In this document: piece after piece, positions 7,442 through 15,967 of the stretch | Position numbering within the stretch: position 1 is the first letter of the stretch | Layout: every line of letters begins with the position of its first letter | From: Chara braunii | Lineage: Eukaryota; Streptophyta; Charophyceae; Charales; Characeae | Reading direction: 5' to 3' | NCBI GenBank assembly: GCA_003427395.1 | Contig: BFEA01000337.1 | Location: 817,119-847,446 of the forward strand | DNA: 30,328 bases | Position numbers and translations under genes: made by a program | The notes under the pieces: model-generated | Seen by the model: only the letters and a program-made list of their open reading frames with translations | Database searches by the model: none | Told to the model about the DNA's origin: nothing

Positions 7442-8068
7442 AAAAGATGTTATGTGGATGAAATGCAGCACACAACAAGAGAGATCAGACAAATGGGAAG
7501 ACACTAAGACAGACTACATTGCTTCATTCAAAAGTGAGCTGAGTGTTTGGTATTCAGTTTCAGTCAGTTTTTTTGTTTGTTGTAGTAGTTTAGCCTGTGT
7601 TTGGCATTCAGTTTCAGTCTGTTTTTTTGTTTGTTGTTGTCCGTGTTATCCATTTTTTAGTTTTAGTTCGCTCCACTCTGCAATGCTGCTGGGTGTGTGG
7701 CAGCAAGGTAGGACTGTAGGGGCAAGAAGACTGAAGGAGTCCCCACTGGTGCCCCCCAGTGGCTCCTCCCGGAATCCTGACTGGGCACAGGGTTGGAGAG
7801 GGAGATGGGGATCACCAGCTTTCAGTTCCACTGCTCGGGTCATGACCACACCTGCTCAGTCAATCCTCTGGATTCCAGAGCAATCAATGCTGGCAGGCAC
7901 CCTCCAGACACCATCTAATTCTCCTTCTATGTATCATACTGTATCAAACTGTATAAGGGACGCTGGACCCGTTTTCCAGCAGGTGACGCTCCCCACCAAT
8001 AGATGGAGCCTCTCCCCAGGTGCTAGCGATGTCTGCTCTAAACAGCATCGCTAGCACTGGAGGGACTG

Positions 8069-8113
<45 letters not shown>

Positions 8114-8123
8114 AGAAGAAGAA
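7442..8123 (+). mobile_element. 5'-truncated LINE copy with two-hairpin 3' tail and poly(A)
   Basis: The element lies between perfect 18-bp TSDs and consists only of 3' UTR. It holds a 54-bp tandem duplication (GTGTTTGG[T/C]ATTCAGTTTC... at 7543 and 7597). A segment shared with the minus-strand LINE at 16177-17546 includes CCTGCTCAGTCAATCC and CAATCAATGCTGGCAGG. The tail has hairpin 1 (GCTGG 7962-7966 / CCAGC 7976-7980), CCCCACCAATAGATGGAGCC, and hairpin 2 (GTGCTAGCGATG 8020-8031 / CATCGCTAGCAC 8046-8057, 12 perfect pairs), then poly(A) from 8073 and a GAA-expanded end. It carries no ORF2. Confidence 0.8.
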
Positions 8124-8141
8124 GAAGAAGAGATGAGAAAG
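8124..8141 (+). repeat. Right 18-bp target-site duplication
   Basis: Identical to 7424-7441. It is preceded by extra GAA units that probably arose from slippage at the tail/TSD border. Confidence 0.85.
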
Positions 8142-8962
8142 CTGAGAGAGCACTCGGTACTGTCAAGAGACAGACCATAATCGAGTACACAGTGTATGAT
8201 CATGATCGGAACGGTGAGACGATCAGCACAACGACAACATTCGAGACAGTTAAGCAAGTCAGAAAGATCATCAAAATCAGCAGTGACTATTTCTCTCTTG
8301 AGCACAGTTCGGCGATTTCCGGTCGATGGGTCAGTTTTGACCAATCTCAACCGGATTGCTTCCAAGGAAGCCATACCATCTTTGTATGTCAGTGTCATTG
8401 GCTTCAGAGATGAGGATCTCTCAATCTATGTTGTTCTCACTCGATTAAATTTTGTTCAGAAATCAATGTATGATATGAGGCCCGACATCAAGAGAGGAAA
8501 GGAGGTTCATGAATTCTTTGACTAAGCGTTGACTACAACAACTTATCTTGATGAACAAGCAGTAAACCTAGAGTCTGAGAAGGAGAAGTTGATCTACAGC
8601 TTCGGTCCTAAGCAGTATGCGGATTATCCAAGGCCTCATGTTCCATTCAGCAGTTGTGATGGCTCTTATTTGGAAGATCTCGTGCATTTGGCAAAGAAGT
8701 ACATCTCAGAGTCTCCGATTGAGACAGACATTGAGGCACCGACTAAGCCATTTGGGTTTGGTAATCCGAGGAGGGGGATCTTCTCAATGCCACATATTCC
8801 TTCTGCATGGGAGGAGTACTGTGCATGAGCATACATTAAGATCCTTGCTTTCGACTGACCTTTCTCAAATGTCGGTTGTCTAAGGGTGGCAAGAGATACA
8901 GAGGCATGATATTAGACGCTCTGAGAACTGAGATCGAGGATAAGATTGAGGAGGAGGAGTGA

Positions 8963-9322
8963 GAGTTGAGACTTATTATAGTGTTTCGCATGTCTTTCAT
9001 CTTGTACTCTTGAGACTATTATGAGCTATCATCTTCCCTCATTCATCTTGTCTTTGCCTTGAGTCAGTCAGTCTTGATTTGTCTTGCTTGACATTGCGTG
9101 ATGTTATGTTATTTGTCGATCTTGTCACAGTTCTCAAATTCCTTAATTGGCAATCATGATATGCATGTGATGTATTTAATTTCAATTTTTATTTGCATGA
9201 TCATTCTTGTTCCAGACAAAATTAATTGAAGGTTCCTAAGACCAGGGATCGGAGTAGATCGTAATTGAAGGCTCTCACTCGAAGCCGAACGCACACAGCA
9301 GGAAGGGATTTGCATTAATTAT
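8963..9322. other. 3' flank of the decayed gene, no feature seen
   Basis: T-rich, unique-looking sequence after the last stop (8960-8962). No frame, tail or repeat recognised. Confidence 0.5.
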
Positions 9323-10252
9323 TTACCTATTGCAAAAATCATCAAAATCCTGCGTGACAAAGCGTTGTCTTTTCGGTCGCCAGAAATGACCTGACAAGGA
9401 AAAAGTGTGACAACTCCCAGGTATCCGACCGGGCATGACCACCAGGTGGGGTTCTAGGCAGCCCCCCCCCAAAAAAAAAACACAACTGCACCGGAGTGCG
9501 GGGTCGTGTTTCGAATTCGCAAAAATAACAGGACACCGCAGGTGAGGGTGGAGAGCAGTTACAAACTGCACTAAACAGGTATAGGTACGTACCAGTCTTG
9601 CCAGTTCAACAATTGGCAAAAATGGGAGGTACCGGTACCACAGTACCGATGGTTTTCCGTAGGCTGGGGCGGTAGCCGGTATCGGTATTGGCCCCAGTGG
9701 CCGCTTTTTTTTTTTTTTTTTTGCTTCCCTACAGCTTCTTTCACGACCATACCGATTTTTTTTTCTTCCGCATGTGGCATACACATCTCCATCGTGGCCC
9801 AGACATGCGACGAGAGCCCTTCTTGAGCCCTTTTTGTCATGGCCCAGCCGCGGGCATGGCCTAGACATCTCGGTCGTTGCCCAGCCACAGGCGTGGCCTA
9901 AATATCTCGGCCGTGGCCCAGCCACGGGCGTGTCTCCTCTGAAATGAACGGCAACAAAATGAACAAAACAAAGAAAGAAGGAAAAAAGAGCAACAACCAG
10001 TGGCTGCCGAATTTTGCCACTTCCGAACTTCTCGCTGGGGTGTGCCCTGGCGCAGCGGCCTGGTAGCTCCGGTCCAGGCCGATACTCCCGGGTGCGCGTT
10101 GCAATGTCTCTCTTCTCCCCCATCTCTGAGAACTCCAATCTTGAGTGATTGCTAAGTGAGTGGGTGGGTCCGCTGTGCCGACAGGTGGGCTGAACCCAGC
10201 GAGTCAAGTCCTCTGCCGGACTTCCTTCCCGACACCTTTTGGAAGTCCACAA
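9323..10252 (-). other. Long open frame over low-complexity sequence, probably not a gene
   Basis: A 309-codon frame is open on the minus strand, but it crosses two T/A homopolymers, a C/A run (9464-9480) and a 37-bp tandem array, and its product is Arg/Pro/Lys/Phe-biased with no recognisable domain. Overlapping frames on the same strand are also open, as expected for GC-rich repeats. I regard it as fortuitous. Confidence 0.5.
9797..9937. repeat. 37-bp tandem repeat (GCCCAGCCACGGGCGTGGCC)
   Basis: GCCCAGCC starts at 9842, 9879 and 9916, exactly 37 bases apart, with GGC[A/G]TGGCCTA[G/A]A[C/T]ATCTCGG between. A more diverged unit begins near 9797. Confidence 0.75.
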
Positions 10253-10560
10253 AGCTGATTTTTTTTTGCAGTTTCTAACTGCCCTCGGCCTGGACCTGCA
10301 GTGCCCGGTTATTCCTGCAAATTTCCTGCAAATTTAAAACTCAACACCCCGGCATAGTTACTTCAAAAGAAAATCAGAACAAGACCGGTAAGAAAATTAA
10401 CACAAGGATTGAGAAGTTATCCAACAAATAGATGGGAAAGAAAAAAAAAAGAACCATCAGTGTAATCTAGCATGAACAGTAAGCAAAGTGAACAGAAGAA
10501 CTGGGAAATGAACCGAAAGAAGAATACTAAAACCACCAGGAAAAAAAAAAAAAAAAAGTA
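9938..10560. other. Unassigned spacer with short A-rich runs
   Basis: TCCTGCAAATTT is tandemly repeated near 10313-10338. AAAAAAAAAA and a 17-A run (about 10542) occur. No gene or full element recognised. Confidence 0.5.
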
Positions 10561-10711
10561 CTTCCTAGAGGTGTGCCGGTTAACGCACCACGATTTTAGG
10601 AAACGTACGGGCTACTACAGGAGCGCCCAAATTCATCCGTCGACTAGAAACGTTTCTACTCGGAGTCTATTTTTTTCCGCGGCTGATAGCTGGGCTAAGT
10701 ACTGGTGGTTT
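10561..10711 (+). repeat. Dispersed repeat D, copy 2
   Basis: Matches 3933-4075 throughout (CTTCCTA, GGTTAACG, CCACGATTTTAGGAAA, AGAAACGTTTCT, GATAGCTGGGC). It is preceded directly by a 17-A run and followed by the U2 pseudogene target site. Confidence 0.7.
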
Positions 10712-10730
10712 CAAAGTAAAACTTGTTGTA

Positions 10731-10922
10731 TCTGATCAGTTTAATATCTGATCCGTGGTCCATCGGGCCACTACGATATTAAATTAATTTTTCTGGGCTA
10801 CGGAGGGGTCATATGGGTAGGCTTGCTTGCTCGACCCCTCCAGCGTTGCCTCTGTCTTGCACTGCAGCAGAGTGCGGCGCGGCCCTAAAAAATAAAAAAT
10901 AATAAAAAATAAAAAAAAGGGA
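10731..10922 (+). pseudogene. U2 snRNA retropseudogene, 5'-truncated, A-rich tail
   Basis: The sequence CAGTTTAATATCTGAT, GTGGTCCATCGGGCCAC and CGATATTAAATTAATTTTTC reproduces the central part of U2 snRNA: stem-loop II and the Sm site. GGAGGGGTC (10802-10810) pairs with GACCCCTCC (10833-10841) as stem-loop III, and CGTTGC...CACTGCAGCAG fits stem-loop IV. The U2 5' third (including the branch-site pairing region) is missing or altered. The sequence ends in a TAAAAAATAAAAAAT-type tail (10887-10922). AAAACTTGTTGTA flanks both sides (10718-10730 and 10923-10935), a 13-bp TSD, so it was inserted by target-primed reverse transcription, presumably with LINE enzymes. It lacks upstream snRNA promoter elements and is not expected to be expressed. 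Confidence 0.85.
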
Positions 10923-11061
10923 AAAACTTGTTGTAGGTTCGTAACAGAAAACCAACAGTAGGAAACGAACACAAGAACTGAGAAAGGAACCAAAATCTGA
11001 CTCTAGAAGATGACGTCACGGTCAAACGAAAAAAGTTAAAAAAACAGACTGAGTAAGAAAA

Positions 11062-11120
11062 TGACGAGAGTGCAGATTTTTTTATTTTTTTTTTATTTTT
11101 TTTTGACGAGAGTGCAGATT
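11062..11120 (-). mobile_element. Tail-only retroposon insertion with 17-bp TSD
   Basis: TGACGAGAGTGCAGATT occurs at 11062-11078 and again exactly at 11104-11120. Between them is only a 25-base T-rich stretch with two A interruptions, i.e. a poly(A) tail on the minus strand with no body. Confidence 0.75.
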
Positions 11121-11246
11121 ATTGCAAGGCAAAGCATGAAACATAAAGATAGTTATATACTGCCTCTAGGTGACAGACGCGACAATAGGTGGCATTAACC
11201 ATGGCCCCCCCTGCCCGCCCAAATCAGACAACGTGCACACCTACCA

Positions 11247-11354
11247 ACGAGCGTAGCTCAGTTGGTACACCCATGAACTGCTGAAATACAGACCGGAATC
11301 GGAATCCAGATACAGTTAGATCAATTAAGATGAGCAAGAAAAAGAAAAAAAAAG
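11247..11354 (+). mobile_element. tRNA-derived SINE or tRNA pseudogene
   Basis: ACGAGCGTAGCTCAGTTGGT is a classic tRNA D-arm/A-box start. GGAATCGGAATCC about 45 bases on is a degenerate B box (GGTTCGAATCC), and an A-rich tail follows (to about 11354). The D and anticodon stems do not fold properly, so it is not a functional tRNA. A fragment with TACAC[C/T]CATGAACT and ACAGACC recurs at 22970-23025, which supports a dispersed SINE family. Confidence 0.55.
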
Positions 11355-11691
11355 TTTTAAAAACTGCATTCCTATCGTAAGGATGAACGAGTGAGGACAG
11401 TGCAGAGCAAGTGAGAATGCATTTAGCATCACATCAACATGATTGGCCACAAAGTGGCCTGGCTATTTCCATGTCTACAGACGGAAAATGTGAACAGATT
11501 CCTGTAAACACAGGACCGCAAACGCCACGTCCTCGTCATGATCATTCTGAGTCATTCTGAGTGGTATGAGGGCCATCACAGTGAAAAACTAACTGTACCT
11601 GTGTCAGAGAAGGTGGCATTCACAGGCTCTTTTCTCAGTTCCCTTTTCCGAATAATGTTTGCCTATGGTGAGAACACTGCCACCTTTCATT

Positions 11692-11693
<2 letters not shown>

Positions 11694-11750
<57 letters not shown>

Positions 11751-12148
11751 NNNNNNNNNNNNNNNNNNNNNNNNNNNNNNNNNNNNNNNNNNNNNNNNNN
11801 NNNNNNNNNNNNNNNNNNNNNNNNNNNNNNNNNNNNNNNNNNNNNNNNNNNNNNNNNNNNNNNNNNNNNNNNNNNNNNNNNNNNNNNNNNNNNNNNNNNN
11901 NNNNNNNNNNNNNNNNNNNNNNNNNNNNNNNNNNNNNNNNNNNNNNNNNNNNNNNNNNNNNNNNNNNNNNNNNNNNNNNNNNNNNNNNNNNNNNNNNNNN
12001 NNNNNNNNNNNNNNNNNNNNNNNNNNNNNNNNNNNNNNNNNNNNNNNNNNNNNNNNNNNNNNNNNNNNNNNNNNNNNNNNNNNNNNNNNNNNNNNNNNNN
12101 NNNNNNNNNNNNNNNNNNNNNNNNNNNNNNNNNNNNNNNNNNNNNNNN

Positions 12149-12237
<89 letters not shown>
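11694..12237. repeat. (TC)n - assembly gap - (TC)n(AC)n
   Basis: CT repeat 11694-11750, 398 N at 11751-12148, TC repeat 12149-12190, then AC repeat 12191-12237. The gap falls inside the microsatellite, so its true length is unknown. Open frames crossing it are artefacts. Confidence 0.97.
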
Positions 12238-12239
<2 letters not shown>

Positions 12240-12507
12240 TTTTCAGTTTTGCAGTCGATGTTGTTGCACTCCCACTGACCGGGGGCAGAGCCGCTATGTG
12301 TCTCAGTAAAACTCCGAAAACAGAATCAAACTGATCACCATAATAGGAAGGAGTCAAGGCCTGCAGAAGTATCTAATGACCTGTCAGTGTCACTACTAAG
12401 CAAAATTGGTCGACTCGTTTCTGTCTAGGACTTCCATAAGAGGAGTTACACGCATCAATCGTAGTCAAATGCCCTTGGGCTTGCGCCCATGGGGGAATTA
12501 TTGACAG

Positions 12508-12775
12508 TTCAACAACAGAGTGTACAGAGTGTACTTGTGCTCTTCAGTTCGCATTGGTAGCGAATATCATTGTGCCGACACTGCATCAAGCTACAACCCA
12601 GCGCACCTACCGGTCGTCCGACTCACCCTCACTCGAATGACAACCACCAGTACTTCAACAACAGAGTGTACAGAGTGTACAGAGTGTACGGAGTGTACTT
12701 GTGCTCTTCAGTTCGCAGTGGTCGCGAATATCATCGTGCCGACTCTGCATCAAGCTACAACCCAGCGCACCTACC
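12508..12775 (+). repeat. 146-bp period tandem duplication with a 9-bp sub-repeat
   Basis: 12508-12611 and 12654-12775 are near-identical (TTCAACAACAGAG..., GTGCTCTTCAGTTCGCA, GCATCAAGCTACAACCCAGC). AGAGTGTAC occurs twice in the first and four times (one as GGAGTGTAC) in the second, accounting for the 18-base length difference. Open frames here (12520-12927) are driven by the repeat; no protein recognised. Confidence 0.8.
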
Positions 12776-12931
12776 AAACATCTCCCCAGACTATGCGGTC
12801 ATCCCACTCACGCTTGCTCGAACGACAGCCACGGGTACATCCGGCAGCTATCACTTTCCATCCGTTGTCAAAGAGGAGAGTTACTATTACAGTGAACAGC
12901 TATATACTTCGTACTTCTCTACACTAAAACT

Positions 12932-13280
12932 GCCATTTTGTCAAAATGGACATCTTTTATTTTTTGAACGAAATTGAAACCGAGTTTTCCGAAAACTCGT
13001 CAAAATTAGTTGTTCCTGAGGGTCCGGCGTTTGTAAAACGCTGGACCCCCTGGCTTTACATGGACCTAGCTTGAGACCAGGTACCTCCAGGCAGTCCTGC
13101 CTGGAGGTGCGTGGTCTCAAGCGAGGTCCATGTACAGCCAGGGGATCCAGCGTTTGCAAAACGTTGGACCCTCAGGAACAGCAAATTTTGACGAGTTTTC
13201 GGCAAAAAAACTCAGTTTCAATTTCGTTCAAAAACTCAGTTTCAATTTCGTTCAAAAAATTAAAAATGTCCATTTGGTCG
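12932..13280. mobile_element. T-family foldback element, about 350 bp
   Basis: Starts GCCATTTTGTCAAAATGGAC and continues TTTTGAACGAAATTGAAACC. The right arm is the complement of this with a 25-base segment (CTCAGTTTCAATTTCGTTCA) duplicated. Pairing runs through GAGGGTCC...AAAACG, the GCCAGGGG side and the GGTCCATGTA segments to a central hairpin CCTCCAGGCAG-TC-CTGCCTGGAGG. Nearly the whole element is palindromic and non-coding. Confidence 0.8.
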
Positions 13281-13661
13281 TTCTAATACCTTTAACCTAC
13301 AGACCACTCAATGAGACCAGGTACAAAAGAACGACAGCAAAAAACAAGGTTCAAAGAAACTCTATCGAAAATGCCGCCACATTCATTCCACAATATTAGA
13401 AAACTTCCTACGTGACAAGCTACGTTCAACCGCGCCCGTATTCCTAAAAGTCACAACAATTTCAGCAGCTGGGCCATCAATTTCCAGACACCGTCTTTTC
13501 TCATCGCGAACCCGTCGAGGACCTTCTGGAAAAAAGGTATCGTCAACTTCCATAATAGCTGACCTTTCATTAAAACTGATTTTTTTTTTAATAAATTCAG
13601 GAAAGTGGACTTAGCAAAAAATGCATTGCTCATTGGGTGAGAAAGTGGTTATCTCACTTTA

Positions 13662-13920
13662 ACCATCTGGATATATCTCAACGTAAAGTACCGTCAAAAT
13701 ACATCGGGCATCCAATCATCGGGCTTCATCACGACGCCCAACCATCAGATGGTCCGACGCCATGGGGACGGAAAAACGCAAAAGAAAATACTCTTTTTTT
13801 TTCGTATGCTCAATTTTGTGAATTTAGAAAAAAAAATGTCAGTTTTAACGAAATGTCAGTTTTGACGAAATGTCAGTTTTAACGAAATGTCAGTTTTAAC
13901 GAAATGTCAGTTTACTGGTC
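13662..13920 (+). mobile_element. T-family related foldback, partial copy, with amplified end motif
   Basis: ACGTAAAGTACCGTCAAAAT and the downstream GATGGTCCGACGCC...CTCAATTTTGTGAA match the inner and right parts of the element at 14688-15022. The right end carries ATGTCAGTTTTAACGAA five times, starting at 13836, 13853, 13870, 13887 and 13904 (17-base period; one unit has GACG for AACG). The left outer arm is missing. Confidence 0.65.
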
Positions 13921-14000
13921 CTGACTCCTGATATAGGAGACTCGTTCCCCTGCTTAAAAAAAAGTTGATTTATAGCGAGAGGGCTTTTGAATCAAACAGT

Positions 14001-14300
14001 CTATAATTGTCTGCAAGACCATCCGACCCATAACTGCGTGCACATCTCGTCGATCTCGATAACAGTTCCGATCTCGCTGCTCCCTGGGACCAGGCCTGCC
14101 TCTTCATCGGGATCGGGAACCTTTCTGCTGCCATATCTTTTATTTCTTCTTTTGTTTTGAAAACGCATGCCCCTTCTACTCTGGGGGGCAACATTCCGGT
14201 TGCTTATTACCAGCAAACATGACAGACAAAGGCCAAAAAGCGCAACGTACAATAGAACAGATATCAGAAGGGAATAGGGGTTCTCGGGGCAGGCAAGCAC
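14001..14300 (-). CDS. Unassigned 99-residue ORF with one predicted membrane segment
   Basis: On the minus strand, ATG-initiated. Residues about 10-32 (SLLISVLLYVALFGLCLSCL) are strongly hydrophobic, followed by a basic stretch (NRNVAPQSRRGMRFQNKRRN) and an acidic one (PDPDEEAG...VIEIDEMC). The composition and TM/basic layout look more protein-like than most frames here, but there is no family match and no promoter, and a poly(A/T) run lies just upstream of the start. It could be an exon of a decayed gene or chance. Confidence 0.25.
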   Translation of the reverse strand: MLACPENPYSLLISVLLYVALFGLCLSCLLVISNRNVAPQSRRGMRFQNKRRNKRYGSRKVPDPDEEAGLVPGSSEIGTVIEIDEMCTQLWVGWSCRQL

Positions 14301-14423
14301 CTTTTTTTTTTTTTTTTTTTAAGAAAGTCCAGGGTGTTGTAGAGGTGGGCTTCTGGACCTACAACAGGTACCTATTTATAGTCAGCAACTAATTTATGGG
14401 GCCTAGACCATCCTATCTTGGAG

Positions 14424-14558
14424 GATCCCCCTCAGACAGCCCCCCCATACTGCAGGTTCCCCAACGATTTCCTCCACCAGAGTCTGTCTACTAACCCCTC
14501 CTACCGGGATCCTCTAATGTAGGTTCCCCACCTATATCCTCCAGCAGAGCTTGTCCCA
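14424..14558 (+). repeat. Imperfect 67-bp tandem repeat
   Basis: GGTTCCCCAACGATTTCCTC-CACCAGAG and GGTTCCCCACCTATATCCTC-CAGCAGAG start 67 bases apart (14455, 14522), each preceded by a GGATCC. The surrounding 14559-14687 is C-rich without a feature. Confidence 0.6.
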
Positions 14559-14687
14559 AGCCAACCCTCCCCCCAAACGAGACCCCATCCCACCTAAGGT
14601 CCTTGCCCCCCCAAAGCAGAGCCTAAGGTAACCAACACACATCATGAGCATTCTAACCACAAACCTGTACCTGCACCCCAATTAGAC

Positions 14688-15022
14688 CGCTATTTTTTCC
14701 TGTTTTCACGACGTTGGTCTTAAAAAAATAAAACAGTATTTTTTAGCATTTTTTTGTGCCGACGACATCAGACCATTGATGGCCCGGAGTCCCCAGGACA
14801 CCGGACCATCTGATCTACCTCAATTTTTTTTTTCATTTTTTTTGGACCCTCGCATGTATTTTGACGGTACTTTACGTCGAGATACATCAGATGGTACGGC
14901 GTCCCCAGGACCCCCGACCATCAATGGTCCTATGTCGTGGGCACAAAAACATGCCAAAAAATACAGGTTTTTTTTTCGGATGCCCAATTTCGTGAAAATA
15001 GTAAAAATGTCAATTTTAAAGC
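14688..15022. mobile_element. T-family related foldback, about 335 bp, copy 2
   Basis: The left arm (TTTTCACGACGTTGG..., TATTTTTTAGCATTTTTTTG, CCATTGATGG, ACCATCTGAT) is the reverse complement of the right arm (ATCAGATGGT, CCATCAATGG, CAAAAACATGCCAAAAAATA, CCCAATTTCGTGAAAATA). Arms are about 130 bases. The right end AAAAATGTCAATTTTAA matches the T-family terminus. Non-coding. Confidence 0.75.
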
Positions 15023-15967
15023 ACCAGTACATGGGCACCTGGGCTGCACGCCTGACACCTCAAATTCTGGAGGTGCGAAACAAAAACGCGACCGCCGATC
15101 AGAATTATCAACGGCGGGCCCAGCGTTTGACGTTTTGGCCTCGTTTTCTTGTGGCAACAAGTTTCGGACGGCAAGGCTGGGGTTCGCCATGTACTAAGTC
15201 TTGTGGTTTAACGAAATGCCGGTTACTGATGGTAATCCGTGCTTTACGGTTCCTGCTCCGTGACCCGTGCCCAACTTCCTGTTGTGACGTTAAATAATTT
15301 TTGAGTCGTCATGATCCTGAGGCGTCAATGAATATTAACATCATTAGGTTGGCCCCCAACTCCACCACCAGCTAAGTTTCCTGCAAGCTGTTCACCTGAG
15401 CAGGCTGCCAGTTTAGGAAAGAGAGAAGCGGGAGCTGGGCGGGTGCTGAGTGTATATTACTCAACTGCCATAAGCAATTGTAAAATCCGCTTGTCGTGCT
15501 TTTCTCTAACAATTGCAGTTTTGCCGATTGATTACTGTAATTAGTACTGACACTGTTGGTATTAGACAGTTAACCCTGTTTGGATAGAATGATTGATTGA
15601 TTGATTGATTGATGATGGAACATTCAGAGTGTAAGTACACGAAAACCATGTACACAGCAGAGAATGTCATGCATATACAGATAGTATATGAAAAATTGGT
15701 GAAAGAAAAATGATGATAGAAAACGCCGGTGGGTATTGGCACCCCGACCGGTTTCGACAGCCGCCACACTGTCCCCCTCAGGGGGATTACCTCCTACTTC
15801 TTCCTCAAACTTCACCGAACTATCCACTCTCCCACCTCCGCCGTTAGCGCCCACTGACATCTCCGGAATGTCGGCAGACTAGATGGCGTAGACGTTCTTA
15901 GTTGTGTTTTTCACTGATACCTTCCTGTTTTCTCTTCTGATTTCTCTGACGTACTTCTGAGTTATCT
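15023..15967. other. Unassigned spacer with (GATT)n microsatellite
   Basis: (GATT)n at 15591-15613. GACGTTAAATAATTTTTGAG at about 15287-15306 recurs at about 19442-19461. No gene recognised. The right border at 15968 is an adapter junction, so continuity with the following sequence is not assured. Confidence 0.5.

Larger units (their letters stand above)
6851..8962 (+). pseudogene. Decayed protein gene with nine in-frame stops, split by a LINE
   Basis: One reading frame from 6851 gives coherent, charged protein-like sequence to 7441 (e.g. KDYLQTKYERKIMYSKDILV) but contains TGA 6911, TAA 6980, TGA 7145, TAA 7169, TGA 7253 and TAG 7307. The LINE at 7442-8123 interrupts it inside EKEEEMRK. After the second target-site copy, a shifted frame reads EYTVYDHDRNGETISTTTTF; from about 8330 the original register resumes (ASKEAIPSLYVSVIGFRDED) and runs on past TAA 8523, TGA 8826 and TGA 8856. 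A final shift near 8885 gives GGKRYRGMILDALRTEIEDK and a TGA at 8960. Every nonsense codon is one C-to-T step from CGA, CAA or CAG. I do not recognise the family; it could be an old nuclear gene or an integrated foreign gene. Excluding the LINE, the remnant spans about 1.4 kb. Confidence 0.65.

Noticed and set aside
6851-8962. Reassigned stop codons (alternative genetic code) or U-to-C RNA editing restoring the frame
   Set aside because: All three stop codons would have to be sense, at least three frameshifts are also needed, and a LINE splits the gene. Ordinary decay explains this better, and the gag remnant shows similar damage.
9323-10252. 309-codon minus-strand ORF as a real gene
   Set aside because: It runs across homopolymers and a 37-bp tandem array, several other frames are also open, and the product has no domain-like pattern.
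11247-11320. Functional tRNA gene
   Set aside because: The A box is good but the B box is degenerate and the D, anticodon and acceptor stems do not pair; an A-rich tail follows.
11635-12357. ORFs of SLSLSL / RERERE / THTHTH residues across the gap
   Set aside because: They are translations of (TC)n, (AC)n and N bases.
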